Source of the DNA: Saccharicrinis sp050589685
GTDB lineage: Bacteria; Bacteroidota; Bacteroidia; Bacteroidales; Marinilabiliaceae
DNA length: 64,000 nt
Assembly: GCF_050589685.1 (NCBI RefSeq)
Contig: NZ_JBNGOS010000019.1
Span: 62,001-126,000 of the forward strand
Reading direction: 5' to 3'
Shown here in pieces: positions 38,075 to 48,178 of the stretch. Position numbers and translations under genes: made by a program. How positions within the stretch are numbered: position 1 is the stretch's first letter; every line of letters begins with the position of its first letter. The notes beneath the pieces are model-generated. The model was not told the DNA's origin, did not search any database, and saw nothing but the letters and a program-made list of their open reading frames with translations.

Positions 38075-39709
38075 ATGAACAGGTTAATATCGATTATACT
38101 CGGATTATTGCTTACCGGAATTTGTTCGGCTGTGGAATTAACCATGCCGGCAATATTCAACGATCACATGGTGGTGCAGCAAGGCCAGGAAGTACCGGTT
38201 TGGGGAACCTCTGATGCAGGTGCAACGGTTGAAGTTTCTTTTGCGGGCCAAACAAACAGCGTTAAAGTAAATGCAAATGGCCGCTGGCAGGTGGTTCTTA
38301 GTCCGTTGAAGGCATCGGCTGTTTCTAAAACCATGACGATCTCTGCGTTGTTGAATGGTGACAGTGCAGCCGTGGAAATTACGGATGTGTTGGTGGGAGA
38401 GGTTTGGTTTGCCGGCGGACAATCCAATATGTATCGTCCTTTTAGGATGTTGATTGGGAAAGCCAAAGAGCCTAAATATGAGCCATTAGTAGAATATTTA
38501 AGAAAAGAAGAGGCTAATGCAAACGATACTTTATTACGTCAGTTTAGAGTAGGTAAGGACTGTAGTGTTCTCAAAGAAAAGTACCTGGGTAAAGGAACAT
38601 GGTCTAAAGCCGTAAAAGGACCTGTACATGAATTTTGTGGGACAGCTTATTTCTTTGCCCGCGAATTACGTCGTGAATTGAATGTGCCTGTGGCAATTAT
38701 AGCTTGTAATCTGGGCGGTACAAAAGTGGAACCTTGGATACCGATGCATTCTTATCAAATCAATGAAACACTTAAATCGTTTTACAAGAATGAGATAGAT
38801 AGCTATCAGCAAGCTTTGGCTAACTGGGACCAGGAAAAAGTGAATAAAGAATTTGAGCAAGAGATGGCTAATTGGAAATTGAAAGCGCAGGAGGCCAAAC
38901 AGAAGGGTGAAAACGAGCCGAGAAAGCCTCCTAAACCAGAACATCCTGATAGGAATAAACAAACCGCTTCAACCTTGTATAATGGAATGATTCACACGGT
39001 AGTTCCTTTTGCTATAAAGGGAGCCATCTGGTATCAGGGCGAGAGCAACGGAAATAACTTACCGGAGCAATATGCCATGCGACTGTCTGCCATGGTCAAT
39101 GGTTGGCGTAAAGCTTGGGATCAGGAGAAGTTATATTTCTATTATTGTCAGCTGGCCAATTATAAAGATCCAAATGCAGATCCTCTTGAAGAGGTTGATG
39201 GCTGGGTAACCGTGCAGGATCAGATGCGACGGGCAATGGAAATACCAAATTCGGGAATGGCCGTGTTAAATGATATTGGAGAAGCAAAAGATATTCATCC
39301 TAAAAACAAGATGGATGTAGGAAAAAGACTGTCCTTGTGGGCATTGAATAAAGCCTATGGAAAAAAAATAGTTTGCAGTGGCCCTATTTACAAGACCTCA
39401 AAGATTAAGGATAATAAAGTAATTATAACTTTTAACCATGCCGGTTCTGGCTTAATGGTAGGCAAAAAACACTTGATGGAACCAACTGTGGCCGTAAATG
39501 AACCTTTAAAACGTTTCCAGATTTGCGGGTTGGATAGAAAGTGGAAATGGGCGCAAGCAAAGATTATTGGTAAAAATAAAGTTGAAGTATCTCATCCGGA
39601 AATCTTATATCCCGCAGAGGTTCGTTATGCCTGGTCTTCAAACCCGGAGGGTGTAAATTTATATAACAAAGAGGGTTTGCCTTCATCGCTTTTTACAACA
39701 GTAAAATAA
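38075..39709 (+). CDS. Sialate O-acetylesterase-type (SASA domain) carbohydrate esterase
   Basis: 544 residues with a signal peptide (to about 19, ICSAVE). An N-terminal beta domain (FNDHMVVQQGQEVPVWG) precedes the SGNH-like SASA domain with the nucleophile Ser117 in GGQSNM, a central WYQGESNG block, and the Asp/His pair in DIHPKN near 409. Enzymes of this group remove O-acetyl groups from sialic acids and, in glycan loci, from other acetylated polysaccharides. There are no sialidase or sialic acid genes here, so de-acetylation of the target glycan is more likely. A highly charged insert (about 255-300) is notable. Confidence 0.85.
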   Translation: MNRLISIILGLLLTGICSAVELTMPAIFNDHMVVQQGQEVPVWGTSDAGATVEVSFAGQTNSVKVNANGRWQVVLSPLKASAVSKTMTISALLNGDSAAVEITDVLVGEVWFAGGQSNMYRPFRMLIGKAKEPKYEPLVEYLRKEEANANDTLLRQFRVGKDCSVLKEKYLGKGTWSKAVKGPVHEFCGTAYFFARELRRELNVPVAIIACNLGGTKVEPWIPMHSYQINETLKSFYKNEIDSYQQALANWDQEKVNKEFEQEMANWKLKAQEAKQKGENEPRKPPKPEHPDRNKQTASTLYNGMIHTVVPFAIKGAIWYQGESNGNNLPEQYAMRLSAMVNGWRKAWDQEKLYFYYCQLANYKDPNADPLEEVDGWVTVQDQMRRAMEIPNSGMAVLNDIGEAKDIHPKNKMDVGKRLSLWALNKAYGKKIVCSGPIYKTSKIKDNKVIITFNHAGSGLMVGKKHLMEPTVAVNEPLKRFQICGLDRKWKWAQAKIIGKNKVEVSHPEILYPAEVRYAWSSNPEGVNLYNKEGLPSSLFTTVK

Positions 39710-39773
39710 TTTAATAGAGGATCAACAAGAAAGTATAAATTATTGAGCTAATAATAATTACAAAATAAAAAAA

Positions 39774-42299
39774 ATGAAAAGATTATCTCAACATGGTAAA
39801 TTCTGCTTGATTTCGGTATGCATGTTTACCTTATTAATCGGCGGGTGCAATACAGCTGAAAGACAAAATAGTAATCTTAAGCTCTGGTATGATGCCCCGG
39901 CAGCAGACTGGAACGAAGCATTGCCTATTGGTAACGGTCGATTGGGAGCCATGGTGTTCGGTAGACCCGACAAGGAAAATATCCAATTAAACGAAGGAAC
40001 CCTGTGGGCCGGAGGTCCACATAGAAATGATAATCCGGAAGCAAAAGGTATTTTGCAAGAGATTCGTCAGTTACTTTTCGATGGTAAGTATAAGGAAGCG
40101 CACAACCTGGCCAATGCGAAGATTATTTCAAAAACTTCACATGGGATGAACTATGAAACCGTTGGTAACTTGAGGTTAAACTTCAACAATCACGATGATT
40201 ATTCTAATTACTACCGTGAATTAGATATTGAAGATGCAGTCAACCGAACTTCTTACACGGTAGATGGTGTTCAGTATCAAAGAGAAGTATTTACCTCTTT
40301 TGCCGACCAGGTGATTGTTATCAGGTTAACAGCTAGCGAGAAAGGTAAAATCAGTTTTTTTGCCGGCATGGATCGCCCTGCACCTTCTGTGGTTGAGGTG
40401 AAAACAGAAGGTAACGACATACTTACTATGACCGGAAAAGGTGCAGACCTAAAAAGTAAAAGAACACCTGAAAATGCTAAGCCTATCGAAGGTCGTGTAA
40501 AATTCGAATCAAGATTAAAAATAGTGCCTGAGGGAGGTTGGCTATCTGCTACTGATAGCACCCTGGTTTTAGATGGAGCCAATAGTGCTACGCTGTATTT
40601 ATCCATAGCAACCAATTTTGTAAATTACAAAGATGTTAGTGCTAATGAGCACCAACGAGCGAAAGAGTATTTGGCCAAGGCTGAAAAGAAAGATTATGGC
40701 CAATTAAAATCAGGCCATTCTTCTTTATACCAAAAATATTTCAACAGGGTATCGCTTAATTTGGGTGTTACAGATTCTATCAAGAACCCAACCAATGTGC
40801 GTATTAAGCAATTTGCTGTAGGAAATGATCCGGCTTTAGCAGCTCTTTATTATCAGTATGGACGTTACTTGTTGATATGTTCTTCTCAACCCGGAGGACA
40901 GGCAGGTAATTTGCAGGGGATATGGTGTAACGAGCTTACTCCTCCATGGAAAAGTGCTTATACGGTAAATATCAATACCGAGATGAATTACTGGCCTGCG
41001 GAACCAACCAACCTGAGCGAGACCCACGAACCCTTGATTGAGTTGGTAAAAGAATTATCGGTAGCCGGTCAAAAAACAGCTCGCGATATGTATGGAGCAG
41101 AAGGTTGGGTATGTCACCATAATACCGATTTGTGGCGTATTTGCGGCCCGGTTGATGGGGCTACCTGGGGTATGTGGCCTAGCGGAGGAATGTGGCTGAG
41201 TCAACACTTATGGGAGAAATACCTGTACAATGGCGATCTGGAATATTTACGTGAGGTGTATCCTGCCATGAAAGGTTCTGCTGAGTTCTGTCTTAGCTTC
41301 TTAACACCTGAACCTGAAAATGGGTGGCTGATTTTTGCACCTTCCACTTCGCCCGAAAACAGACCTGCTCATATGCCAAAAATGGTCAATATTGCCTATG
41401 CAACTACTATGGACAATCAATTGATTTTTGATATGTTGACCAAAACGGCCGAGGCAGCTAAGTTATTAAATGAAGATGCTGAACTTGTTAAGGAAATCGA
41501 AGCCACCTTGCCAAAACTGGCACCAAACCAAATAGGTCAGCACGGGCAAATTCAGGAATGGATTCACGATTGGGACGATCCGGAAGATAAGCACCGTCAT
41601 ATTTCGCATTTATATGGGATGCATCCTTCCAATCATTTTTCACCTTACCGTACACCGGAACTGGCAGAAGCTGCAAAGAATGTGTTGATATACCGGGGAG
41701 ACCCGTCTACCGGTTGGTCGATGAACTGGAAGATTAACCAGTGGGCACGGTTATTAGATGGTAACCATGCTTACAAAATGATGACCGACCAAATTAAATT
41801 GGTTGGTGTTCCCGGCACTCGAGGTGGCGGTACTTATGGCAACATGTTAGACGCCCACCCACCTTTTCAAATTGATGGAAACTTTGGGTTTACTTCCGGT
41901 TTAACGGAAATGATGATGCAGAGTCATGATGGAGCTATCCATTTAATTCCTGCATTGCCCGATGTTTGGCTTACTGGAAGCGTAACGGGACTGCGTGCTC
42001 GTGGAGGATTCGAAATTGAATCGTTGGAATGGAATAACGGCGAGATCGTAAAAGCTGTTATCAAGTCCAATTTAGGGGGTAATTGCAGAATCCGTTCCTA
42101 TTCTGAGTTAACAACCGAAGGAGGCAAAGCACTTACCATTGCCAAGGGTAAGAACAAAAACCAATTCTATCAGGTTCCGGATATTCAAGAGCCAATCATT
42201 TCAAAAAAAGCTGAATTAAAAGGTTTTGATTTAAAAGATACTTATTTGTACGATATTGAAACCGAAGCTGGACAAACCATCATTATGGTGAAAAAGTAA
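39774..42299 (+). CDS. Glycoside hydrolase family 95 (alpha-L-fucosidase/galactosidase type), lipoprotein
   Basis: 841 residues with lipobox IGGC. The N-terminal GH95 beta domain begins WYDAPAADWNEALPIGNGRL and has NEGTLWAGGPHRND. The (alpha/alpha)6 barrel carries INTEMNYWPAE near 398-408 (the conserved Asn pair), APSTSPEN with the catalytic Glu near 526, and PFQIDGNFG with the conserved Asp near 700. GH95 members remove terminal alpha-1,2-L-fucose or alpha-L-galactose. Length matches the family. It points to fucose or L-galactose side chains on the substrate. Confidence 0.92.
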   Translation: MKRLSQHGKFCLISVCMFTLLIGGCNTAERQNSNLKLWYDAPAADWNEALPIGNGRLGAMVFGRPDKENIQLNEGTLWAGGPHRNDNPEAKGILQEIRQLLFDGKYKEAHNLANAKIISKTSHGMNYETVGNLRLNFNNHDDYSNYYRELDIEDAVNRTSYTVDGVQYQREVFTSFADQVIVIRLTASEKGKISFFAGMDRPAPSVVEVKTEGNDILTMTGKGADLKSKRTPENAKPIEGRVKFESRLKIVPEGGWLSATDSTLVLDGANSATLYLSIATNFVNYKDVSANEHQRAKEYLAKAEKKDYGQLKSGHSSLYQKYFNRVSLNLGVTDSIKNPTNVRIKQFAVGNDPALAALYYQYGRYLLICSSQPGGQAGNLQGIWCNELTPPWKSAYTVNINTEMNYWPAEPTNLSETHEPLIELVKELSVAGQKTARDMYGAEGWVCHHNTDLWRICGPVDGATWGMWPSGGMWLSQHLWEKYLYNGDLEYLREVYPAMKGSAEFCLSFLTPEPENGWLIFAPSTSPENRPAHMPKMVNIAYATTMDNQLIFDMLTKTAEAAKLLNEDAELVKEIEATLPKLAPNQIGQHGQIQEWIHDWDDPEDKHRHISHLYGMHPSNHFSPYRTPELAEAAKNVLIYRGDPSTGWSMNWKINQWARLLDGNHAYKMMTDQIKLVGVPGTRGGGTYGNMLDAHPPFQIDGNFGFTSGLTEMMMQSHDGAIHLIPALPDVWLTGSVTGLRARGGFEIESLEWNNGEIVKAVIKSNLGGNCRIRSYSELTTEGGKALTIAKGKNKNQFYQVPDIQEPIISKKAELKGFDLKDTYLYDIETEAGQTIIMVKK

Positions 42300-42395
42300 A
42301 GACCTAAAAAAAATTATAACGGCAAAAACGCGAAGTGCTAGAGAAGATATATTTATTTTTTTGCGACTTAGCTGTTTTGTAAGAAATTTATTACC

Positions 42396-43769
42396 ATGAA
42401 GAAAATATTTCTGCTACTTAGTATGTGTTTTGTGCTAACGGTTGGTTCTGCGCAAAACCCTGTTTTTACCCATGTTTTTACAGCCGATCCTTCACCCCAT
42501 GTTTGGCCAAACGACGATCGCCTTTGGGTTTATACCAGCCATGATGAACCCGGTTCTAATAACCATTACGGAATGACTGGCTATCATGCCTTTTCTACTA
42601 CCGACATGGTCAATTGGACAGACCATGGCCGTATATTACATTTAGAAAATGTAGATTGGGCAGAGAGTCATGCCTGGGCCATGGATGCGGCCTATTACCG
42701 GGGAAAATACTACCTTATATATTGCATGAAAGAAGCCGGTATCGGACTTTTTAGAACCGGGGTTGCCCGTAGTGACCGTCCCGAAGGACCTTTTACCGAC
42801 TTAGGTTATATTAAAGGAGTGGAATTTGGTCAGGATCCTGCTATTTTTATCGATGACGATGCCCGCCTGCCGGACGGGCAGGGTACTCCATATCTTTTTT
42901 GGGGGCACGACCGTCAGTGCTACGGCGCTGAATTGAACGATGATTTAATGTCTATTAAACCAGAAACAGAAGTAGACCTAAAGCCCCAGTTAAAGTATGT
43001 GTTTGAGGGTCCCTGGGTTCATAAATATAAAGGAAAGTATTACCTGACTTACCCCGGCCTTACTCCACGCCGATGGCCTGAAAAGATGTTTTATGGCGTG
43101 GCCGATAAACCCTTAGGACCATACGAATATAAAGGTTGTTTTATCGATGATTTTGAAGGTCAAAGTGGCACCAACCATGGAGGTATTGTGACTTATAGAG
43201 GAAAAGATATCATGTTTTACCACAGCGCTTGGTTATCCGGCGGATTAAGTGAAACACGCTGCGTAATGGCAGATTACCTTAGGTATGACAAAGAGGGAAA
43301 TATTATTCCCATTGTTCCTTCAAAAGAAGGTTTGGCTAATGCAAAGCGTACAAAAACAACACTCAAGTTAGAAGCTGAAAACGGCTTTGCTGCCGGTGGC
43401 GACTTATACAATGTAATTGTTGATACATATATAAAAGATTACAGTGGTAGAGGATATGTTACAAATTTTGATAATCCCTACGACCATGTATCAATTTTGG
43501 CTCAAGTAGCAAAACCGTCTAAATATCGTTTTAAAGTACGATATGCTTCCCCTGCTGGAGAATCAAACCACAATGTGTTGATAAATAGTCATCAATATAG
43601 AGGTTTTGTTTTTCCACCATCAGAAACCTTTACCGAAATTGATTTTGGTATTGTAGAATTAAAAGCCGGAGATAACTTAGTACGTATTTTCAAGAGCAAC
43701 TGGAAACCTTCAAAGGGACAATTTGCAATTGATTATATTAAACTGGAACAGGTTTTTGATGATGAATAG
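42396..43769 (+). CDS. Glycoside hydrolase family 43 with C-terminal CBM6-like module
   Basis: 457 residues with a signal peptide to about 20 (VGSAQ). The five-bladed propeller shows the GH43 catalytic trio: base Asp in FTADPSPHVW (near 30), modulator Asp in GQDPAIFIDDD (near 150) and acid Glu in FEGPWVHKYKGKYYL (near 205). About 325-455 forms a beta-sandwich module (LKLEAENGFAAGGDLYN ... QFAIDYIKLEQ) like CBM6. Family members act on arabinosyl, xylosyl or galactosyl linkages. Subfamily cannot be assigned by eye. Periplasmic action is likely. Confidence 0.88.
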   Translation: MKKIFLLLSMCFVLTVGSAQNPVFTHVFTADPSPHVWPNDDRLWVYTSHDEPGSNNHYGMTGYHAFSTTDMVNWTDHGRILHLENVDWAESHAWAMDAAYYRGKYYLIYCMKEAGIGLFRTGVARSDRPEGPFTDLGYIKGVEFGQDPAIFIDDDARLPDGQGTPYLFWGHDRQCYGAELNDDLMSIKPETEVDLKPQLKYVFEGPWVHKYKGKYYLTYPGLTPRRWPEKMFYGVADKPLGPYEYKGCFIDDFEGQSGTNHGGIVTYRGKDIMFYHSAWLSGGLSETRCVMADYLRYDKEGNIIPIVPSKEGLANAKRTKTTLKLEAENGFAAGGDLYNVIVDTYIKDYSGRGYVTNFDNPYDHVSILAQVAKPSKYRFKVRYASPAGESNHNVLINSHQYRGFVFPPSETFTEIDFGIVELKAGDNLVRIFKSNWKPSKGQFAIDYIKLEQVFDDE

Positions 43770-43928
43770 TCGGTAGTCTTTCATCAAAGTTATTTTTTTG
43801 TTACCGGTGTTTCCTTTGCAAAAAACAAACGAATTGTCGGCATGAAAAAAAGCGAATTAGTTGTTGATGAGCAAGTGATTAAACCCGGATATGTATTAGA
43901 GATATGTAATGAGCATTTAAAATACCAT

Positions 43929-44003
43929 AAAACAAGGAGTTGCTGATACGAGGCATTGCACCGCTCAGGAGAGTATGAGCAACTCCGTAAAACGCCTTGT
44001 TTT
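43929..44003 (-). repeat. Nested-hairpin dispersed repeat, copy 2
   Basis: The outer arms AAAACAAGG / CCTTGTTTT (43929-43937 / 43995-44003) and inner arms GAGTTGCTGATAC / GTATGAGCAACTC (12 of 13 paired) repeat the architecture of the element at 19256-19355. Its reverse strand matches the right arm of copy 1 at 27 of 33 positions (shared core ATGCCTCGT and CCTTGTTTTAT). Confidence 0.6.
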
Positions 44004-44005
44004 GA

Positions 44006-44249
44006 AGTAGTTGTTTTGCGTAACAGGATTTCTTTTAGAGTACCATTTTTCATAGCTCCCCCGGTTCTGGCGACTGCCTCATTGTAAAATTCTGAGTCGG
44101 TTGCCATTACAGTGTGTTTGATCCTTCTTTATCATTTACTTTGGCATCAACCATGATATAATCGTTTTCCGACTATATCGATTCATTTTATGGTTGAAAG
44201 AACAGGAAACGAATAGTGCAATTAGAGATAGAAGTTTATTGTTTTTCAT
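44006..44249 (-). pseudogene. Decayed lipoprotein gene broken at the structured repeat
   Basis: On the minus strand an ATG at 44249 starts MKNNKLLSLIALFVSCSFNH, a convincing lipoprotein signal. The frame then breaks. Pieces continue in other frames (YIMVDAKVNDKEGSN, then ATDSEFYNEAVARTGGAMKN and GTLKEILLRKT), ending where the repeat at 43929-44003 begins. The family is not recognised. Confidence 0.45.
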
Positions 44250-44463
44250 TTGGTTGTAATATTTTCACTAACTATTCAAATTAAAGCTCCATGCAAATGG
44301 CTCTTCCCCGAATACCTGAGATAGGGGAGGGTACCACACCAAATCCTTCGCCGATCACTTGTCGCTATTACTTTAGCGGGAACACTGCAAAGCTATGGCC
44401 GTTGAAAAATGGTGTGAGGATGGGGGTAAGCAGTTTTATTTTATACTCCTGCCAAAAAATCAT

Positions 44464-45882
44464 TTACCATTGATAATCTTTCCCTTCGCGACTGTCTTTC
44501 CACGATTCTTTCGTTTCCTGAAGTGCTGCTTTCATCCTTTCAAATAATTCCGGCATTTCACTTGCCAGGTCATGCGATTCCGAAGGATCTTCTTCCAAAT
44601 TAAAAAGCATCATATCTTTGCCTTTATCCGGAATACAGATTTTGTATTTACCGTTTAATAATGCAAATAATTCCGTGTTTTTATAAATGCGCTTATAGCC
44701 AAAGGCCATACTTTTGTTTCGTTTAGCTGTTATTCCTTTTAAAACAGGAACTAAGCTTATTCCGTCTAAAGGAATTTTAGTATGAACAGGGATATTAAGC
44801 ATATCCAGAATAGTAGGAAAGTAATCGTTGGTATTGGCCTGGAAATTGGTAACCTGTCCGCCATTGATATGCTCAGGCCATAATATTAGAGATGGTACAC
44901 GAAGACCGCCTTCCCACATCTGATGTTTGTGTCCGCGATACGGTCCGGCAGATGCTATACCTGCTTTGGCCTGAGGATCGGCAGGGCCGTTATCGCTGCA
45001 AAAGAAAAGTACCGTGTTTTCTTCAATTCCTTGTTCTTGTAAAAATGTTCTTAAACGGCCTATTTGTTCGTCCATGGCAGTAATGCAGCCATACAAGTGT
45101 TTTTGGTCTTCCGGCAGATTGGTATATTTAGCTAAATACTCGGGACCGGCAACTACCGGTTCATGTGGTGCGTGAAACCAGATAGTAGCAAAAAACGGTT
45201 TTCCCTCATTAATCGATTTTTCAATAAAAGGGATGGCCCTGTCCATGATAATACGGCTATCGTCACCCTCTAAATTTTCCTTTGCTGGTACACCGTTGTG
45301 AACATATATCGATCCACCCCACGAACCATCATCCATACTTCCCCAGCTGTTCCACCCCGCAGGTGTCTTAGTTGGGTTCCAGGTGGGAACAGCGCTTTTA
45401 GTAGCGAATGTTTCATCGTAACCGTGTTGCCATGGTGGCGAATAATAACCTCTTGACTCAACTTTTTCTGATTCTATCCATCCCAGGTGCCATTTGCCGA
45501 AGAAACCGGTTTGATAACCTTCATTTTTTAGCACTTCGGCAATGGTTTTTTCTGCATGCCGCATGGCACCAGTATGCGCAGCAAATATTCCCTGACGGAA
45601 AGGACTGCGACCGGTTAAACAACTGGCCCTTGTCGGTGAGCAAAGTGGGGCCGCAGCGTAAAAATCCGTAAAACGGATACCATCATCCGACATGTCGTCT
45701 AAATGTGGGGTAATAATTTTTTTATTGCCGTTAAAACCAACATCTCCCCATCCTAAATCATCTGCCATTAGTAAAATTACATTTGTTTTTTGCTTGTCAA
45801 CCTTATTTTTTTGACTTACTATAGATTGGGAGAATAAAGCTGAAATTAGTAGTGCTATCGAAAAGATATTTGCTGTCTTCAT
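44464..45882 (-). CDS. S1-type formylglycine sulfatase
   Basis: 472 residues with a signal peptide to about 24. The N-terminal metal-binding DD lies in LLMADDLGWGDVGF (41-42). The sulfatase signature is LCSPTRASCLTGR, with Cys81 as the residue converted to formylglycine. Further active-site motifs are GFFGKWHLG and SDNGPADPQAKAG. The family removes sulfate esters from glycans. No maturase gene is in the window, so it is supplied elsewhere. It is the only enzyme of the cluster on the minus strand and is divergent from GH39, which suggests its own promoter (see 45954). The substrate position is unknown. Confidence 0.92.
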   Translation of the reverse strand: MKTANIFSIALLISALFSQSIVSQKNKVDKQKTNVILLMADDLGWGDVGFNGNKKIITPHLDDMSDDGIRFTDFYAAAPLCSPTRASCLTGRSPFRQGIFAAHTGAMRHAEKTIAEVLKNEGYQTGFFGKWHLGWIESEKVESRGYYSPPWQHGYDETFATKSAVPTWNPTKTPAGWNSWGSMDDGSWGGSIYVHNGVPAKENLEGDDSRIIMDRAIPFIEKSINEGKPFFATIWFHAPHEPVVAGPEYLAKYTNLPEDQKHLYGCITAMDEQIGRLRTFLQEQGIEENTVLFFCSDNGPADPQAKAGIASAGPYRGHKHQMWEGGLRVPSLILWPEHINGGQVTNFQANTNDYFPTILDMLNIPVHTKIPLDGISLVPVLKGITAKRNKSMAFGYKRIYKNTELFALLNGKYKICIPDKGKDMMLFNLEEDPSESHDLASEMPELFERMKAALQETKESWKDSREGKDYQW

Positions 45883-46531
45883 ATCTGTTTTGTCATTTTT
45901 ATTGGTGCCACTCTCTTTTAACTAAAAGGTAAAATTAGTATTCTTAACTCTGACAAAGATAAGAATACAGTAGTTTGGGATTAATTATATCCGGGATTTC
46001 ATTCCATTATTTTTCTGTAAGTAGTTGTCTTGAATGTTTCATTAAGATAAGTTCCTGTTTCATATCACAGGCAGTGATTAAATTGTATTCTAACTTTTTG
46101 GTATTTAATCCACAATTGTCAAATAGCTTCATTTAAATGCCAATTCGTTGACCAAAACCAAAACCTTATTGAAAAACAGCCTTGTAAGATTTTCTATCAT
46201 GCTAGCAATCGGGACAGCTGAATCGGCCTGACATGAATGAATTTTTCAAATCCCGAAAGACGGATCTCTGATAATTTTAACCGGAAACAACCGAAAAGAG
46301 ATATCTCCTTGCTATTGTTGTATTTATAATGGAGATATAAAAGGGAAATATTGGGTTAACATTCAGGTGGGTTCAGAAAAAAAAGGTTCTTTGTTTAAGG
46401 AGGTAGTTGTTTACGTTAAGGTAAACCGCGAATGCAACATATTTACTACTCTTTGAGATAAATTCTTCATACGGATAATTTCAGCATACTTAACTTAGCT
46501 TTATTGTTTATCATGACTAAAAAATTATTAA
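45883..46531. other. Divergent intergenic region between sulfatase and GH39 genes
   Basis: About 650 bases. Next to the sulfatase start there is a -7-like element (45954-45961). An uninterrupted but start-less frame (about 46237-46455, plus; GKYWVNIQVGSEKKGSLF) could be a fragment of an older gene. The rest is AT-rich without clear repeats. Confidence 0.45.
45954..45961 (-). promoter_or_regulatory. Possible -7 promoter element of the sulfatase gene
   Basis: On the minus strand TATCTTTG matches TAnnTTTG, about 70 bases before the ATG at 45882. A -33 TTG at normal spacing is not evident. Confidence 0.3.
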
Positions 46532-48172
46532 ATGCAATTGAAGAATATTTTTATTTTAATAGTTATGGTGCTTACTCAACTGGTAAGTGCTCAAAATAAC
46601 GTAACTATAAGTGCCACATCTGAAGGTGAAAAATTCGATCATTTTTGGAGTAAATGTGTTGGTGCAGGTCGGGCCAACGAAGCTTTAAGGGCAGGCTGGC
46701 TCGAACAGCTTGAACTGGTTCATCAGACCTGTGGTTTCGAAACAGTGCGATTCCATGGCTTATTTCACGATGATATGTTTCCAATTGTTACAGAAAGAGG
46801 TAAAACTACCTACAACTGGCAATATATCGATGATGTGTTTGATCGCATGCTCGAGCTGGATGTTCGTCCTTTTGTTGAGCTGAGTTATTTTCCAAAAACC
46901 ATGGCGGCTGAAAATTCTCAGACCGTATTCTGGTGGAAAGCGTACACGACTCCCGGAGAAGGGTATTTAGGGAAATGGCATGATCTGGTAAAAACTTTTA
47001 CCCAACACTGTGTGGATAGATATGGGATGGATGAAGTACGTACCTGGTATTTTGAGGTTTGGAATGAACCAAACTTGTGCAGAGCTTTTTTTGATGGAAC
47101 AAAATCGCAATATTTCGACTTGTATAAGGCATCTGTAAAAGCAGTACGCTCTGTGGATAGTCTGTTGAAGGTAGGCGGTCCTTCAACAAGTAACTTTGTG
47201 GCTGATGATCGCTATAAAGGCGAACGGGAAGACACCAAGGGATTTACCAAAACGTTTACAGCTGAAAACATCAACGATTTGGCGTGGCGTGGCGTTTGGA
47301 TAGAAGACTTCCTTGAATATTGTAAAAAAGAGAATCTTCCGGTAGATTTTGTCACCACACACCCTTATCCTACCGATTACCCGTTGGATCCCAGAACAGG
47401 TAAAGGAAAAGATTTTTCTCGTTTTGTAAATTCTACCATGATTGACATTAAATGGTTAAACGAAGTAATTGCTAACAGCGCTTACCCTGATGCTGAAATT
47501 CATTTGACAGAGTGGAATACCAGTCCTAACAGTAGGGACGCCATGCACGATTTTCTTCCTCCCGCCGCGTACATCACAAAGGTTAACCTGGATTGTATCG
47601 GTTTAACCAACTCGTTGGCATTTTGGATCTTCACTGATATTTTTGAAGAGAAAGGAGGAGGAGCAAGTATTTTTCATGGCGGTTTCGGTATGATCAACTA
47701 CCAGGGGTTGGTAAAACCTACTTATCATGCATACAAAATGCTGCATCAATTGGGTGACGAAAAACTGTTTAAGAACGATTTCTTGTTCGTAAGCCGCAAA
47801 TCAGGTAACGGAAAAGTGGTTGCGCTAGCCTATAACTATCCTGAAGATCATTACCAGGCAGTTCCGGCAAGCATTAAGAAAATTGAGAAATATGAGGAAG
47901 GAAAATCGCGTCAGCTAAATGTTACCATGACTGATTTAAAACCCGGAACCCAGTTTAAAATAGAAACACTGGATAAAGACCACGGGAATATTTATAACTA
48001 TTGGGAAAAAATGGGAAAGCCGGAGCCTCCAACGCGTGAGCAAATAAAAGTGATGAAGGATTATGCAAATAACTTGAAAACAGAAATCATTATTGCAGAT
48101 AAGGATGGGAAACTTACTATTAATAGAGAAATTGCGGCTTGGAATGTACTTCTTATTCAGCAAATTAATTAA
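46532..48172 (+). CDS. Glycoside hydrolase family 39 (beta-xylosidase-like)
   Basis: 546 residues with a signal peptide (TQLVSAQ). The TIM barrel shows the family acid/base Glu179 in FEVWNEPN and the nucleophile Glu327 in IHLTEWNTSP, plus GGPSTSN and FWIFTDIFEEKG typical of GH39. A C-terminal beta domain follows (about 420-546). GH39 includes beta-xylosidases, alpha-L-iduronidases and enzymes of marine uronate glycan loci, so the sugar released could be xylose or a uronic acid. It is followed after 6 bases by the SGNH esterase gene, so the two are likely co-translated. Confidence 0.88.
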   Translation: MQLKNIFILIVMVLTQLVSAQNNVTISATSEGEKFDHFWSKCVGAGRANEALRAGWLEQLELVHQTCGFETVRFHGLFHDDMFPIVTERGKTTYNWQYIDDVFDRMLELDVRPFVELSYFPKTMAAENSQTVFWWKAYTTPGEGYLGKWHDLVKTFTQHCVDRYGMDEVRTWYFEVWNEPNLCRAFFDGTKSQYFDLYKASVKAVRSVDSLLKVGGPSTSNFVADDRYKGEREDTKGFTKTFTAENINDLAWRGVWIEDFLEYCKKENLPVDFVTTHPYPTDYPLDPRTGKGKDFSRFVNSTMIDIKWLNEVIANSAYPDAEIHLTEWNTSPNSRDAMHDFLPPAAYITKVNLDCIGLTNSLAFWIFTDIFEEKGGGASIFHGGFGMINYQGLVKPTYHAYKMLHQLGDEKLFKNDFLFVSRKSGNGKVVALAYNYPEDHYQAVPASIKKIEKYEEGKSRQLNVTMTDLKPGTQFKIETLDKDHGNIYNYWEKMGKPEPPTREQIKVMKDYANNLKTEIIIADKDGKLTINREIAAWNVLLIQQIN

Positions 48173-48178
48173 TAAGTT

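Larger units (their letters stand above)
43770..44463. other. Degenerate region between GH43 and sulfatase genes
   Basis: About 700 bases with no intact gene. A plus-strand fragment can be read near 43800-43950 (VTGVSFAKNKRIVGMKKSEL ... KPGYVLEICNEHLKYH). The structured repeat at 43929-44003 and the minus-strand pseudogene at 44006-44249 follow. The last 200 bases have no recognisable features. Confidence 0.5.

Noticed and set aside
43790..44107. 105-codon minus-strand frame
   Set aside because: It runs through the structured repeat and joins unrelated pieces; only the part beyond 44006 looks coding, and it is already broken.
46237..46455. Start-less open frame upstream of GH39
   Set aside because: It has no start codon or recognisable domain and ends before the GH39 leader; kept only as a note on the intergenic region.
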